Source of the DNA: Muricea muricata
Lineage: Eukaryota > Cnidaria > Anthozoa > Malacalcyonacea > Plexauridae
Assembly: GCA_963855995.1 (NCBI GenBank)
Contig: OY979719.1
Location: forward strand, 18,509,312-18,573,311
Reading direction: 5' to 3'
DNA length: 64,000 nucleotides
Shown: one piece after another, positions 36,715 through 47,823 of the stretch
Position numbering within the stretch: position 1 is the stretch's first letter
Layout: each line of letters begins with the position of its first letter
Made by a program: the position numbers and the translations under genes
Notes under the pieces: model-generated
Seen by the model: the letters and a program-made list of their open reading frames with translations, nothing else
Database searches by the model: none
What the model was told of the DNA's origin: nothing

Positions 36715-36870
36715 TAATGAGCGAGTGGTGCAATTGTCAGACCAAGCGACCGGCACCTCTGAGATCTTGGGTTCAATCCCCACTTCAGGCTTGTGACACT
36801 TGTGTGAGGAGCTCTGGCCATTGTCAGAGGTCTCCGGGTACTCCAGTTTAGAAAAGTTGAAAGCGTTGTT
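36715..36870 (+). repeat. tRNA-derived SINE, left arm (mirror ~44650-44805)
   Basis: An A-box-like GAGCGAGTGGTGCAATTGTC region and a B box GGGTTCAATCC (36769-36779) at tRNA spacing, followed by a non-tRNA body with CTCCGGGTACTCC. The CTCCGGGTACTCCGG word also appears alone at 31577-31591, a likely decayed copy. Confidence 0.6.
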
Positions 36871-37541
36871 GAAATTGTAAAATACCGGTAATCAATGGGA
36901 CCCGAGTAATTAGGTAAGGCTACTTGGGGTTGGTAGCGATAAGGTTGAATGAAAAACAAGTGACTAAAGGTACGTGTTTCACTGTAATTGTCACATAAAT
37001 CTGATTTAATAATGTAAACTGTATGTATAATTCTCGGGACTAGTAACTACGTCAAACCAGTATGGTATAGGAGGGTAGTTAGGAAAAGAAGGGGATAAAC
37101 AGGATTTAAAAAATTGTGTTGCAGTAAAGGAAGGTGATGGGGGGATTAAACAAGGGCCTGAAGTGCAACAGAATAGCAGGGGCAATTAAACAAGGGCCTA
37201 AGGTGCAAATGTCAATAAATTCAGACATTTCAAATCAAGGGCAGTTCAAAGGTGATGTGAGCACTCGCTAAGTAATTTGTTAACATTGGTCTAACTTAAG
37301 AAGTTTGCACATGACCCTAGCTCAGAATTACCTTTGAATTTGAACTGAAGTCTGAATTTACTGTTTCCTTTGTAGAATGCAGTGTATCAGTGGACAGAAG
37401 AGGTTTTGAAGAAAAAGAAAGAATAAAAGTAAGTTTATAACAGTGAAGTCTATAAAGAATAATGAGCAGGCTATTGATATAGCAGTTGATACATAATGAC
37501 CATTATCAAAAACTCTCGATTGATTCCCATAGGGTAGGAGT

Positions 37542-37812
37542 CATTGATCTGAATAATACTGGATCACGCATACAGTGGTATCAAGTGAAGCCAGCAGAAA
37601 TGACGAATTTGGAGTACCAAGATGGCGGACAATCAGCATTTTCAATAGATAAATAAACTTCCTTATTTTAAGGAAATTTACGGAAATTCAAAACGCTGCT
37701 TAAAAGCTTACTCTTACACCCGCAAAGAACACTGGACCTGGAGTACCAAGATGGCGGCGATGGCTTCAAAATTTTATTATGTATGCGTGATCCAGTATTA
37801 TTCAGATCAATG
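37542..37812. mobile_element. hAT-like MITE family B, left arm
   Basis: The ends CATTGATCTGAATAATACTG and CAGTATTATTCAGATCAATG are perfect inverted repeats. The 8-base host word GTAGGAGT flanks both sides (37534-37541 and 37813-37820), the target-duplication size of hAT elements. Mirror copy 43707-43977. A decayed copy lies in atlastin intron 4. Confidence 0.85.
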
Positions 37813-39012
37813 GTAGGAGTGCCCTTACGTGAGGAGATAATTAAAACAAGAGGAGATGCATAACTAATTTTCAAAGTTAACAAAATAACTTAAATTAACG
37901 TAAATTTCTAAATCGGGAGAGGTGGAATAGAGAAATTATATTGTAATATTTGGTGTCCTTACCACTAAATCTTCTTGAATGTCATTGTTATGTCTTCTCG
38001 CCTCGCATTATTTACATCGTTATCTCACAATATCTCTGGAATATCTAATTATATGGAAAAAAAATATGTTAGAAAATGAAATTTGATGATTTGAATGAAA
38101 TTTTAGAAGACAGCAAATATTTTAATTTCTCGAGCAAAATGAATGTCTCGGCAGCGTTAACCTGAATCTGCTGTACAGCTAAATTATTCAGACTTTAAAT
38201 AAAACTGATTACTTTACCTCTTCCAAAAGGTTTTGCTTTAATCAAGTCACCGGTGCTCGAACGGTTCTCGTACGGTTCAGCTACAGAGAGAGAAAAATAG
38301 AAACTCAGTAATTTATATCAGTACATTTATCTGAATTGTATTAAATTTGAAAAGTGAGATTGGACATGGTAAGCAAACAAGATAATATTTAAAGATTAAA
38401 CCATAAGCAGAATAGTTAGAGAGTACTTACATGTAATAAAAATCCAATTTTGTTGATGTCCAACTGCACTAGGGCGATTTTCTTGGCATCTTTAGATTGG
38501 ACAAGAAGATGACGCCATTTTGATTTTGACTTCTTGCTTCAACACCATGTTATGTTTTGTAAATTTTTTGGTCATTTCAGCTCGAATTTCCTCCAAATGT
38601 CTTCCCTAGGTGCTCCACGTGTTGCTCGCCATTCCTATGGAATCAATTGATTCATTTTGAAGACTTTGAGGCCACTTTGAAGACTTTGAAGAAGCACATT
38701 TTCTGTCCCTGTTAAACGAAGCTTCTTCTTGGCCGAAGTAGCAAATGACGTCAGATGACCATTGTCTGCCAGGAAATACCCGTATGTATAATGTTTAATG
38801 ACTATTTAGGAAGCTAAAAATATGTTTTTCTTGCGTGAATGAAGTGTTTCTGCCATAATTTCTAACTCGGATGTTTCTTGTGCTTCTTTACTTCTACTTT
38901 ACTTGGTTATTTAGCCAAAAAAAACGCCTGAAAAGGGTGTTTTTGCAAATTTTTTTTATTTGAGTGCTAATGAGCAAGGAAAGACCCGTTCGAGTTTTCA
39001 TTAGCAATCAAC

Positions 39013-39205
39013 TTTTCCTCCGTGGCCGAGAGGTAAAGGTAACTGTCTTCCTGGTTGTCCACATCGCTTGACTTTGGTTTTGGGTGGATCGTCGACAGGC
39101 AAAGTTCAACTTGCTCTGTTGGTCAACGATCCATCCAAAACTCAAGTCAAAGATGGGCGTGGAGTGCAGGAAAACGTTAGGCAGTACCGCGAGGCCAAGG
39201 AGGCA
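39013..39205. repeat. hairpin with tRNA-like ends, left arm (mirror ~42315-42507)
   Basis: CCTCCGTGGCCGAGAGGTAA and its inverted partner CGCGAGGCCAAGGAGG form arms of about 90 bases that meet near GTTCAACTTG. GTGGCCGAGAGGT resembles the A box of a leucine or serine tRNA, so this may be an inverted pair of tRNA-derived SINEs. A separate hairpin (CTTCTCG...CGAGAAG) follows at 39299-39367. Confidence 0.6.
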
Positions 39206-39376
39206 AACGTTTGTTGCCTTGTGTTTTTAAGTAATATTTAAGCAAATTTCCTTAGCTTGACTGTTGGGGGCAGGTCTGTTGGGTCGGTGCATTGAAGACT
39301 TCTCGCCGTTATTCCCCTTCGTTCAAGAAGACAAGTTGTCTTCTTCGAGAAATAGCGACGAGAAGACTTCAAGGCA

Positions 39377-39440
39377 CCACTAAACCACTACACTGTAAAA
39401 CTACAGTGTAGTGGTTTAGCTGGCTAAACCACTACACTGT
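39377..39440. repeat. alternating inverted copies of CCACTACACTGTA
   Basis: The 13-mer appears at 39385-39397, inverted at 39402-39414 and forward again at 39429-39440. Mirror copy at 42080-42143. The two clusters bracket the central repeat region symmetrically and begin with CACTA, as CACTA/EnSpm termini do. Superfamily assignment is tentative. Confidence 0.6.
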
Positions 39441-42079
39441 GCCAATTACATATATGGTGGACCTCTTCCTAAAGCTTACGGTAGAGAAACATGGATGCGC
39501 AAAGATGCGCAAACACTTTTAAGCCATTAAAGCGAGTGTTTTGTTTCAGGAAAGAGTCAAAAACGATGTTTACTAAATCAAAGCCGTCTAGTCATGTTTT
39601 AACTTGTTCAGCTATGTTTAACGATCTGTTATGGCGAGATCTTTGCAAGAAGTCGAAGTCTTTTTTACTTTCGTCGGTCGTTTCTTTCTTGATCGAGCTT
39701 TATATGCCATTGTGTTCAGTGTCCTTGATATAGGAGTCATTTATTTAATGGCCTTGGGTTTAATTCCTAAACACTGGATGGCAGTATTTAGCTTTTCAAG
39801 TAATGAGATTGCGTTTCAACAAGATGGCACTGCGCAATTACTTTGTCTAGTCATTGTGAACAACGTAACCAAACGCATAGTATATTCTATAAGCCATATT
39901 TGAGATCGCTGCAGTTCCATTATTTTGATGGTAAATTTTCATGGCTGCTTTTAAGCATTCCCGACTCTGGGAACGTTGTTAGCTCTTTCAAGCAGTGAGA
40001 TAGCATTTCAACAAGATGGCACTGTGTTATTACTTTGCCACGTGATTATGTCAGAATGTAATCAAACCCATAGAGATGGCCTTGGGTTTAATTCCAAACA
40101 CTGAATGTCTTCAGCTCTTCCAACAAAATGACTCTGCGTTATCACCTAGCCACTACTATGTCACGCTTAACCAATTTACAATTTGTCAAAACATAGTATA
40201 TTCTATAAGCCTTAACTCAGAACTCAACGATTCAGTTCGTATCAACGAGAAAGCTTGACGTTCACAGCTTGCATATAACCATACATTTTATATATCACAA
40301 GTAAATAAAATGCATTGCCGTTGTCTTACAATCTTGAACGTTACGAGTGCGGTCAAAAGCATCCATTTATAAACTATTTCATATTTTATACAAACTGAAT
40401 CGCGGAGTTCTGAGTTAAGACTTATAGAATATACTATGTGTTTTTCTGTCGCTGTTTACCCCTGAGTTATGCTTTGACAAATTGGTTACAGCGTGACAGG
40501 CTTGGCAAAGTGATGACGCAGGGCCATCTTGTTGCAATGTTATCTCACTACTTTGAAGAGCTAAAGATTGCCATTCAGTGTTTGGGAATTAAACCCAAGA
40601 CCATAAATAAATGGCTCCTACATCAAGGACACTGAACCTAATGGCATATAAAGAGCTCAATCAAGAAGAAAACGGCCCACGGAAAGTGGAAACTGAAAAC
40701 AAGACTGTTTCAGGAAAGAGTCAAAGACGACAACGCTTACTAAATCAAAGCCGTGTCGTCTTGTTTTTAAGTTGTTTAGCTATGTTTAACGATCTTTTAT
40801 GTCCAAGACTTTGCAAAAAGGGGCCTTTTTTGACTTTCCGTGGGCCGTTTTCTTCTTGATTGAGCTCTTTATATGCCATTAGGTTCAGTGTCCTTGATGT
40901 AGGAGCCATTTATTTATGGTCTTGGGTTTAATTCCCAAACACTGAATGGCAATCTTTAGCTCTTCAAAGTAGTGAGATAACATTGCAACAAGATGGCCCT
41001 GCGTCATCACTTTGCCAAGCCTGTCACGCTGTAACCAATTTGTCAAAGCATAACTCAGGGGTAAACAGCGACAGAAAAACACATAGTATATTCTATAAGT
41101 CTTAACTCAGAACTCCGCGATTCAGTTTGTATAAAATATGAAATAGTTTATAAATGGATGCTTTTGACCGCACTCGTAACGTTCAAGATTGTAAGACAAC
41201 GGCAATGCATTTTATTTACTTGTGATATATAAAATGTATGGTTATATGCAAGCTGTGAACGTCAAGCTTTCTCGTTGATACGAACTGAATCGTTGAGTTC
41301 TGAGTTAAGGCTTATAGAATATACTATGTTTTGACAAATTGTAAATTGGTTAAGCGTGACATAGTAGTGGCTAGGTGATAACGCAGAGTCATTTTGTTGG
41401 AAGAGCTGAAGACATTCAGTGTTTGGAATTAAACCCAAGGCCATCTCTATGGGTTTGATTACATTCTGACATAATCACGTGGCAAAGTAATAACACAGTG
41501 CCATCTTGTTGAAATGCTATCTCACTGCTTGAAAGAGCTAACAACGTTCCCAGAGTCGGGAATGCTTAAAAGCAGCCATGAAAATTTACCATCAAAATAA
41601 TGGAACTGCAGCGATCTCAAATATGGCTTATAGAATATACTATGCGTTTGGTTACGTTGTTCACAATGACTAGACAAAGTAATTGCGCAGTGCCATCTTG
41701 TTGAAACGCAATCTCATTACTTGAAAAGCTAAATACTGCCATCCAGTGTTTAGGAATTAAACCCAAGGCCATTAAATAAATGACTCCTATATCAAGGACA
41801 CTGAACACAATGGCATATAAAGCTCGATCAAGAAAGAAACGACCGACGAAAGTAAAAAAGACTTCGACTTCTTGCAAAGATCTCGCCATAACAGATCGTT
41901 AAACATAGCTGAACAAGTTAAAACATGACTAGACGGCTTTGATTTAGTAAACATCGTTTTTGACTCTTTCCTGAAACAAAACACTCGCTTTAATGGCTTA
42001 AAAGTGTTTGCGCATCTTTGCGCATCCATGTTTCTCTACCGTAAGCTTTAGGAAGAGGTCCACCATATATGTAATTGGC
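39441..42079. mobile_element. central foldback-type repeat region containing the palindrome axis
   Basis: Units of 100-170 bases built on GGCCTTGGGTTTAATTCC, AACACTGAATGGCA, GAGATAGCATTTCAACAAG and ATAGTATATTCTATAAGCC are repeated in both orientations (for example 39750-39900, 39960-40060, 40075-40200 and inverted 40440-40660). The CCACTACACTGTA clusters lie just outside. The short open frames inside are these repeats, not proteins. Internally repeated long inverted ends are typical of foldback elements. Confidence 0.65.
40688..40832. other. 145-base spacer at the palindrome axis
   Basis: This is the only stretch between 27844 and 53829 without an inverted partner, apart from small indels. 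From 40705 it is a diverged plus-oriented copy of 39541-39670 (TTTCAGGAAAGAGTCAAA, ACTAAATCAAAGCCGT, GCTATGTTTAACGATC). That homology continues without a break into the right arm to about 40990. Confidence 0.85.
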
Positions 42080-43239
42080 ACAGTGTAGTGGTTTAGCCAG
42101 CTAAACCACTACACTGTAGTTTTACAGTGTAGTGGTTTAGTGGTGCCTTGAAGTCTTCTCGTCGCTATTTCTCGAAGAAGACAACTTGTCTTCTTGAACG
42201 AAGGGGAATAACGGCGAGAAGTCTTCAATGCACCGACCCAACAGACCTGCCCCCAACAGTCAAGCTAAGGAAATTTGCTTAAATATTACTTAAAAACACA
42301 AGGCAACAAACGTTTGCCTCCTTGGCCTCGCGGTACTGCCTAACGTTTTCCTGCACTCCACGCCCATCTTTGACTTGAGTTTTGGATGGATCGTTGACCA
42401 ACAGAGCAAGTTGAACTTTGCCTGTCGACGATCCACCCAAAACCAAAGTCAAGCGATGTGGACAACCAGGAAGACAGTTACCTTTACCTCTCGGCCACGG
42501 AGGAAAAGTTGATTGCTAATGAAAACTCGAACGGGTCTTTCCTTGCTCATTAGCACTCAAATAAAAAAAATTTGCAAAAACACCCTTTTCAGGCGTTTTT
42601 TTTGGCTAAATAACCAAGTAAAGTAGAAGTAAAGAAGCACAAGAAACATCCGAGTTAGAAATTATGGCAGAAACACTTCATTCACGCAAGAAAAACATAT
42701 TTTTAGCTTCCTAAATAGTCATTAAACATTATACATACGGGTATTTCCTGGCAGACAATGGTCATCTGACGTCATTTGCTACTTCGGCCAAGAAGAAGCT
42801 TCGTTTAACAGGGACAGAAAATGTGCTTCTTCAAAGTCTTCAAAGTGGCCTCAAAGTCTTCAAAATGAATCAATTGATTCCATAGGAATGGCGAGCAACA
42901 CGTGGAGCACCTAGGGAAGACATTTGGAGGAAATTCGAGCTGAAATGACCAAAAAATTTACAAAACATAACATGGTGTTGAAGCAAGAAGTCAAAATCAA
43001 AATGGCGTCATCTTCTTGTCCAATCTAAAGATGCCAAGAAAATCGCCCTAGTGCAGTTGGACATCAACAAAATTGGATTTTTATTACATGTAAGTACTCT
43101 CTAACTATTCTGCTTATGGTTTAATCTTTAAATATTATCTTGTTTGCTTACCATGTCCAATCTCACTTTTCAAATTTAATACAATTCAGATAAATGTACT
43201 GATATAAATTACTGAGTTTCTATTTTTCTCTCTCTGTAG

Positions 43240-43302
43240 CTGAACCGTACGAGAACCGTTCGAGCACCGGTGACTTGATTAAAGCAAAACCTTTTGGAAG
43301 AG
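43240..43302 (+). other. candidate spliced exon, right arm (mirror 38280-38218, minus)
   Basis: A strong acceptor (TTTTTCTCTCTCTGTAG) and donor (GAG/GTAAAG) bound 63 bases open in one frame only (EPYENRSSTGDLIKAKPFGR). Its phase fits the candidate exon at 44982, which adds GRKKWHEESN-stop. The upstream segment ending at the donor at 43090 (ACAT/GTAAGTAC) fits by position and phase, but I see no ATG in that frame. It may be a small gene or a spliced non-coding RNA. Confidence 0.3.
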
Positions 43303-44981
43303 GTAAAGTAATCAGTTTTATCTAAAGTCTGAATAATTTAGCTGTACAGCAGATTCAGGTTAACGCTGCCGAGACATTCATTTTGCTCGAGAAATTAAAA
43401 TATTTGCTGTCTTCTAAAATTTCATTCAAATCATCAAATTTCATTTTCTAACATATTTTTTTCCATATAATTAGATATTCCAGAGATATTGTGAGATAAC
43501 GATGTAAATAATGCGAGGCGAGAAGACATAACAATGACATTCAAGAAGATTTAGTGGTAAGGACACCAAATATTACAATATAATTTCTCTATTCCACCTC
43601 TCCCGATTTAGAAATTTACGTTAATTTAAGTTATTTTGTTAACTTTGAAAATTAGTTATGCATCTCCTCTTGTTTTAATTATCTCCTCACGTAAGGGCAC
43701 TCCTACCATTGATCTGAATAATACTGGATCACGCATACATAATAAAATTTTGAAGCCATCGCCGCCATCTTGGTACTCCAGGTCCAGTGTTCTTTGCGGG
43801 TGTAAGAGTAAGCTTTTAAGCAGCGTTTTGAATTTCCGTAAATTTCCTTAAAATAAGGAAGTTTATTTATCTATTGAAAATGCTGATTGTCCGCCATCTT
43901 GGTACTCCAAATTCGTCATTTCTGCTGGCTTCACTTGATACCACTGTATGCGTGATCCAGTATTATTCAGATCAATGACTCCTACCCTATGGGAATCAAT
44001 CGAGAGTTTTTGATAATGGTCATTATGTATCAACTGCTATATCAATAGCCTGCTCATTATTCTTTATAGACTTCACTGTTATAAACTTACTTTTATTCTT
44101 TCTTTTTCTTCAAAACCTCTTCTGTCCACTGATACACTGCATTCTACAAAGGAAACAGTAAATTCAGACTTCAGTTCAAATTCAAAGGTAATTCTGAGCT
44201 AGGGTCATGTGCAAACTTCTTAAGTTAGACCAATGTTAACAAATTACTTAGCGAGTGCTCACATCACCTTTGAACTGCCCTTGATTTGAAATGTCTGAAT
44301 TTATTGACATTTGCACCTTAGGCCCTTGTTTAATTGCCCCTACTATTCTGTTGCACTTCAGGCCCTTGTTTAATCCCCCCATCACCTTCCTTTACTGCAA
44401 CACAATTTTTTAAATCCTGTTTATCCCCTTCTTTTCCTAACTACCCTCCTATACCATACTGGTTTGACGTAGTTACTAGTCCCGAGAATTATACATACAG
44501 TTTACATTATTAAATCAGATTTATGTGACAATTACAGTGAAACACGTACCTTTAGTCACTTGTTTTTCATTCAACCTTATCGCTACCAACCCCAAGTAGC
44601 CTTACCTAATTACTCGGGTCCCATTGATTACCGGTATTTTACAATTTCAACAACGCTTTCAACTTTTCTAAACTGGAGTACCCGGAGACCTCTGACAATG
44701 GCCAGAGCTCCTCACACAAGTGTCACAAGCCTGAAGTGGGGATTGAACCCAAGATCTCAGAGGTGCCGGTCGCTTGGTCTGACAATTGCACCACTCGCTC
44801 ATTACTGTGCAGGATCAAACAATCCTACGAAACAAATTTAAATTCCCAGGCATTGGGTTGTGTTTCACAGTAATTATTTCATAGGCAAAACGTCAGTCGC
44901 CTTTGGCAAAATATTGCAACATCCCTCGTGTGTATGGATAACGTCATTATCTAATGAAAATATTTCTTGTTTTTTAAACAG

Positions 44982-45013
44982 GACGTAAAAAGTGGCACGA
45001 AGAATCCAACTAG
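44982..45013 (+). other. candidate final coding segment after the 43240-43302 exon, right arm
   Basis: An excellent acceptor (TTCTTGTTTTTTAAACAG) precedes it. Joined in phase to the exon at 43240-43302 it reads RKKWHEESN and stops. A consensus donor (AAAT/GTAAGT) follows at about 45078, so the transcript may continue beyond the stop. Mirror at 36537-36506, minus. Confidence 0.25.
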
Positions 45014-47326
45014 ATATTGCAACATCAAACAACCAATCAAGGCCAACATCACGACCTACATGCAAGTTTGAGAAATGTAAGTTTATAGCAAAAATATTTG
45101 TGTCCAATTAAAAGTTAATGCCGATTCTAACTCTACTTCCATTCCTCAGAAATGCCTTCTAATTGCACGAAGGGTCATGGCTAAAGGGGATGGACGAGAG
45201 GTAGGTTTTCATGATGGCGGATGTTTTTTAAAATTTTTAAAACGAGAACAAATCAACATCCAGACGTTTATAGCACTCCTAAATTGGGATTAGGTTCAGG
45301 GTAAGGTTAGGGTGAGCCTTGGGAATGATATGAATGTTAGGTTGTTGATTCGTTCTCGTTTTAAGAATCTTGAAAAACAGCTGTCATCTTGAAAACCTAC
45401 CCCTCGTCTATCCCTTTAGCCATGACCTTGCACGAAGAGTCGTAACTTCTCGGGCGGAACGGGGCGGGGACAAAGTGATGTGGAATTGTTAGTCCCTTTC
45501 TATTGCTTTTGTCCGCGCGGCAGTGGCGGATCTAGCGTAAGTCAAAATAAATTACCACAGCTCATTCTAGGATATATTTACATTTTAAAATACCTTCAAA
45601 GCAACTTCATTGGTTAGATTTTATTCTTTTGAAATTCATAACCTATGACATCGTTATAAAGTTATTTTGAATTTAAAATTGAGCTGCTATAATTTATTTT
45701 GACTTACCCTGGATCCGCCACTGCCGCGCGGTTAAAACCATTTTGATAAGAATGTAACGAGATTTAATGCTTTAACCTTGATTAGTATGCTTATAATAGC
45801 GCGAGTGCATAACACGTGCGGTAATATAAATATTTCGCCAAGATTTTCTATTAATATCATTTTCCTAAATATTTTATTGCTAAACTCAAACTGTTTTGGT
45901 GAATTGTTAAAGATTAAGTGTTGCTATTTGCGAACCTTAGCAGTAAGCAAACGTCAACAATTGTTTAGCCATTTTAAAATATGTTTTGTCAAATAAACGT
46001 GGTGCTTTTTGGAATATTTCAAAATAAAAAAAACATTTAAATGTTACAAAATCTCAGTCATAAAAACATTTTACTATATGACGTATTCAAGGAGTCATAA
46101 ATTGCGTTGGCTCGCGTGATCGTGTGCCGATTAATGAGAAAGGGAAGTAGCATGAGGAAATAACATGAAAGCAGTTTACAAGATTAATGGTTGTTGAACA
46201 TTACTGTTCACCCTAACGCTTTACCTGGAGTTATTGCTTCAGTGTGTTTACAGTTCACTACGAGGATGACTAGCATTGATACAATCCCTTTTTGTCCTGT
46301 ATACTCCGGTTTGGATTTAAAAACCTTTAACTGTAAACGATTAAATCTTAACAAATAGTTGGGACAAATAATTAACGGAAATAACCGTGAAATTTTGCCG
46401 CATGTTAACACAAAATGAATCACATTTGCAAACTAATTTCACGTTTTCGAACGAGGCGAATAAAGTAGTTTATAAATTATTCGCAATCATGATCTTATTA
46501 TTCAATGTTTTCATTTCAAAAGGTGATAAGATGTAAAGGAACACAAGAGGAATGCTGGGTGACATGAACTCACAAATGAATAACAATCAACAAGAATGAA
46601 AAAGCTAGACATTACTGACGTGACAGTAGTGGAAATTATAGAAATGTAAGTTAGTAGAAAGCAAGATACTTATTATTTAGAGATCAAAGAGGATTTAAGT
46701 AAATTCTATTGTTTTCGTTGAACAAAATCTTTGTCTATTGTTGCGAAAAAAAATTGAGTGAAAAGATTACGATTGAATTACCACTTAAATCGATACTTCC
46801 CCCCAAAAAAATCACATGCAGTGTTCTAAGAGTTTGACTGTCTTCCAAAATGACACTTTTGTTTCATTTCAATTTCCAAGTTTAAAGAAAACCCAGGTAA
46901 AAATACAATGGTTAGTGTTGAAAATATTTTTGAAAGAAACAATACTCTGACGCGTAAAAAACTCCAAAATAATGCATGTCGCTTATATCACGTTGAATTG
47001 AACATTTTACAAAATCAGTTTCAAGCGATAATACTAAGCGGTAGTAATGTTAATACTAGGCGTAGTAAAGATAATACTAGGCGTAGTAATGTCTATGTTT
47101 AATAATTATTTTCTACCACAATCGTCCAATTCCCACAAGAATATACTATTTCTTAGTTTCTTAGTTAATTTTCTTGATACATGCATGCATAAAATGAGTA
47201 GGATTAACTAATTCCCATGGGATTACTGTTTGGTTTGTTTTCATGTTAATATGTCATTTCATGGTGATACATGACTTAGACCTAGTTTTCTTATATCGTG
47301 ATTCATCGCCATTCATCGCCGATCTA

Positions 47327-47823
47327 CAGGGAGTCCCAAAAAACCCCAAAAACTATTGAAATCACCTAATGTTAACATTTGAATGCCCTAGCACTTGTTA
47401 AAAAATTAAAATATCTTTGTAAAGTACGTCTGTTTTGCTCACGGGAATTTACATTTGTAAATTGTTTTCTCGAAACTCTAAAAGCAAATCAGGCTTAGAA
47501 AAAATGAAAACAATACTATCTTGTTAGTTTGTTTGATGTCGTCATTTTCCCGGGTGAAACAACTTAAACCTGTAGGTAATATTGATAAAAACCAAATTGA
47601 ATCGGCTAAAATAACCCATGCATAAAATTTGATTGCATTTTTAATATGCACTCGTAGGTTTAGTTTTTTTGTCTGGCATAAAAATGGTTAACACTGAGTA
47701 CTACAATTAATTATGACGTTATGTCAATAGTTTATCCACTCGTGGGTTCAATTTAGTGCTAGGCATTGAAATTCTAACAATAGATCATTTTCAATAGTTT
47801 TTGGGGTTTTTTGGGACACCCTG
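47327..47823. mobile_element. mariner-type non-autonomous element, right arm
   Basis: Mirror of 33698-34194. One terminal repeat reads CAGGGAGTCCC instead of CAGGGTGTCCC, an arm-specific substitution. Confidence 0.75.

Larger units (their letters stand above)
27844..40687. repeat. left arm of a giant palindrome (inverted duplication)
   Basis: Every landmark in this arm recurs inverted in 40833-53829. Near the axis the coordinates of matching bases sum to 81520. Small indels shift this to 81513 near 32 kb and 81506 near 28.2 kb. Matching open frames differ by few residues, and the DNA I compared differs by scattered substitutions at roughly the one-per-cent level. The outer limit is sharp: AATGGACTAG at 27844-27853 still matches the right arm, and the next base outward does not. 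The arm contains many small transposons and two weak exon candidates but no complete gene that I can recognise. Confidence 0.97.

Noticed and set aside
37374..37427. Small terminal exon NAVYQWTEEVLKKKKE-stop, left arm, plus strand
   Set aside because: The acceptor TTTGTAG is fair and the peptide is plausible, but no upstream exon with matching phase was found and 16 codons are too few to support a gene.
39491..40258. Open frames near the axis as transposase or other genes
   Set aside because: They coincide with the repeated foldback units, recur in mirror image and have no conserved motif.
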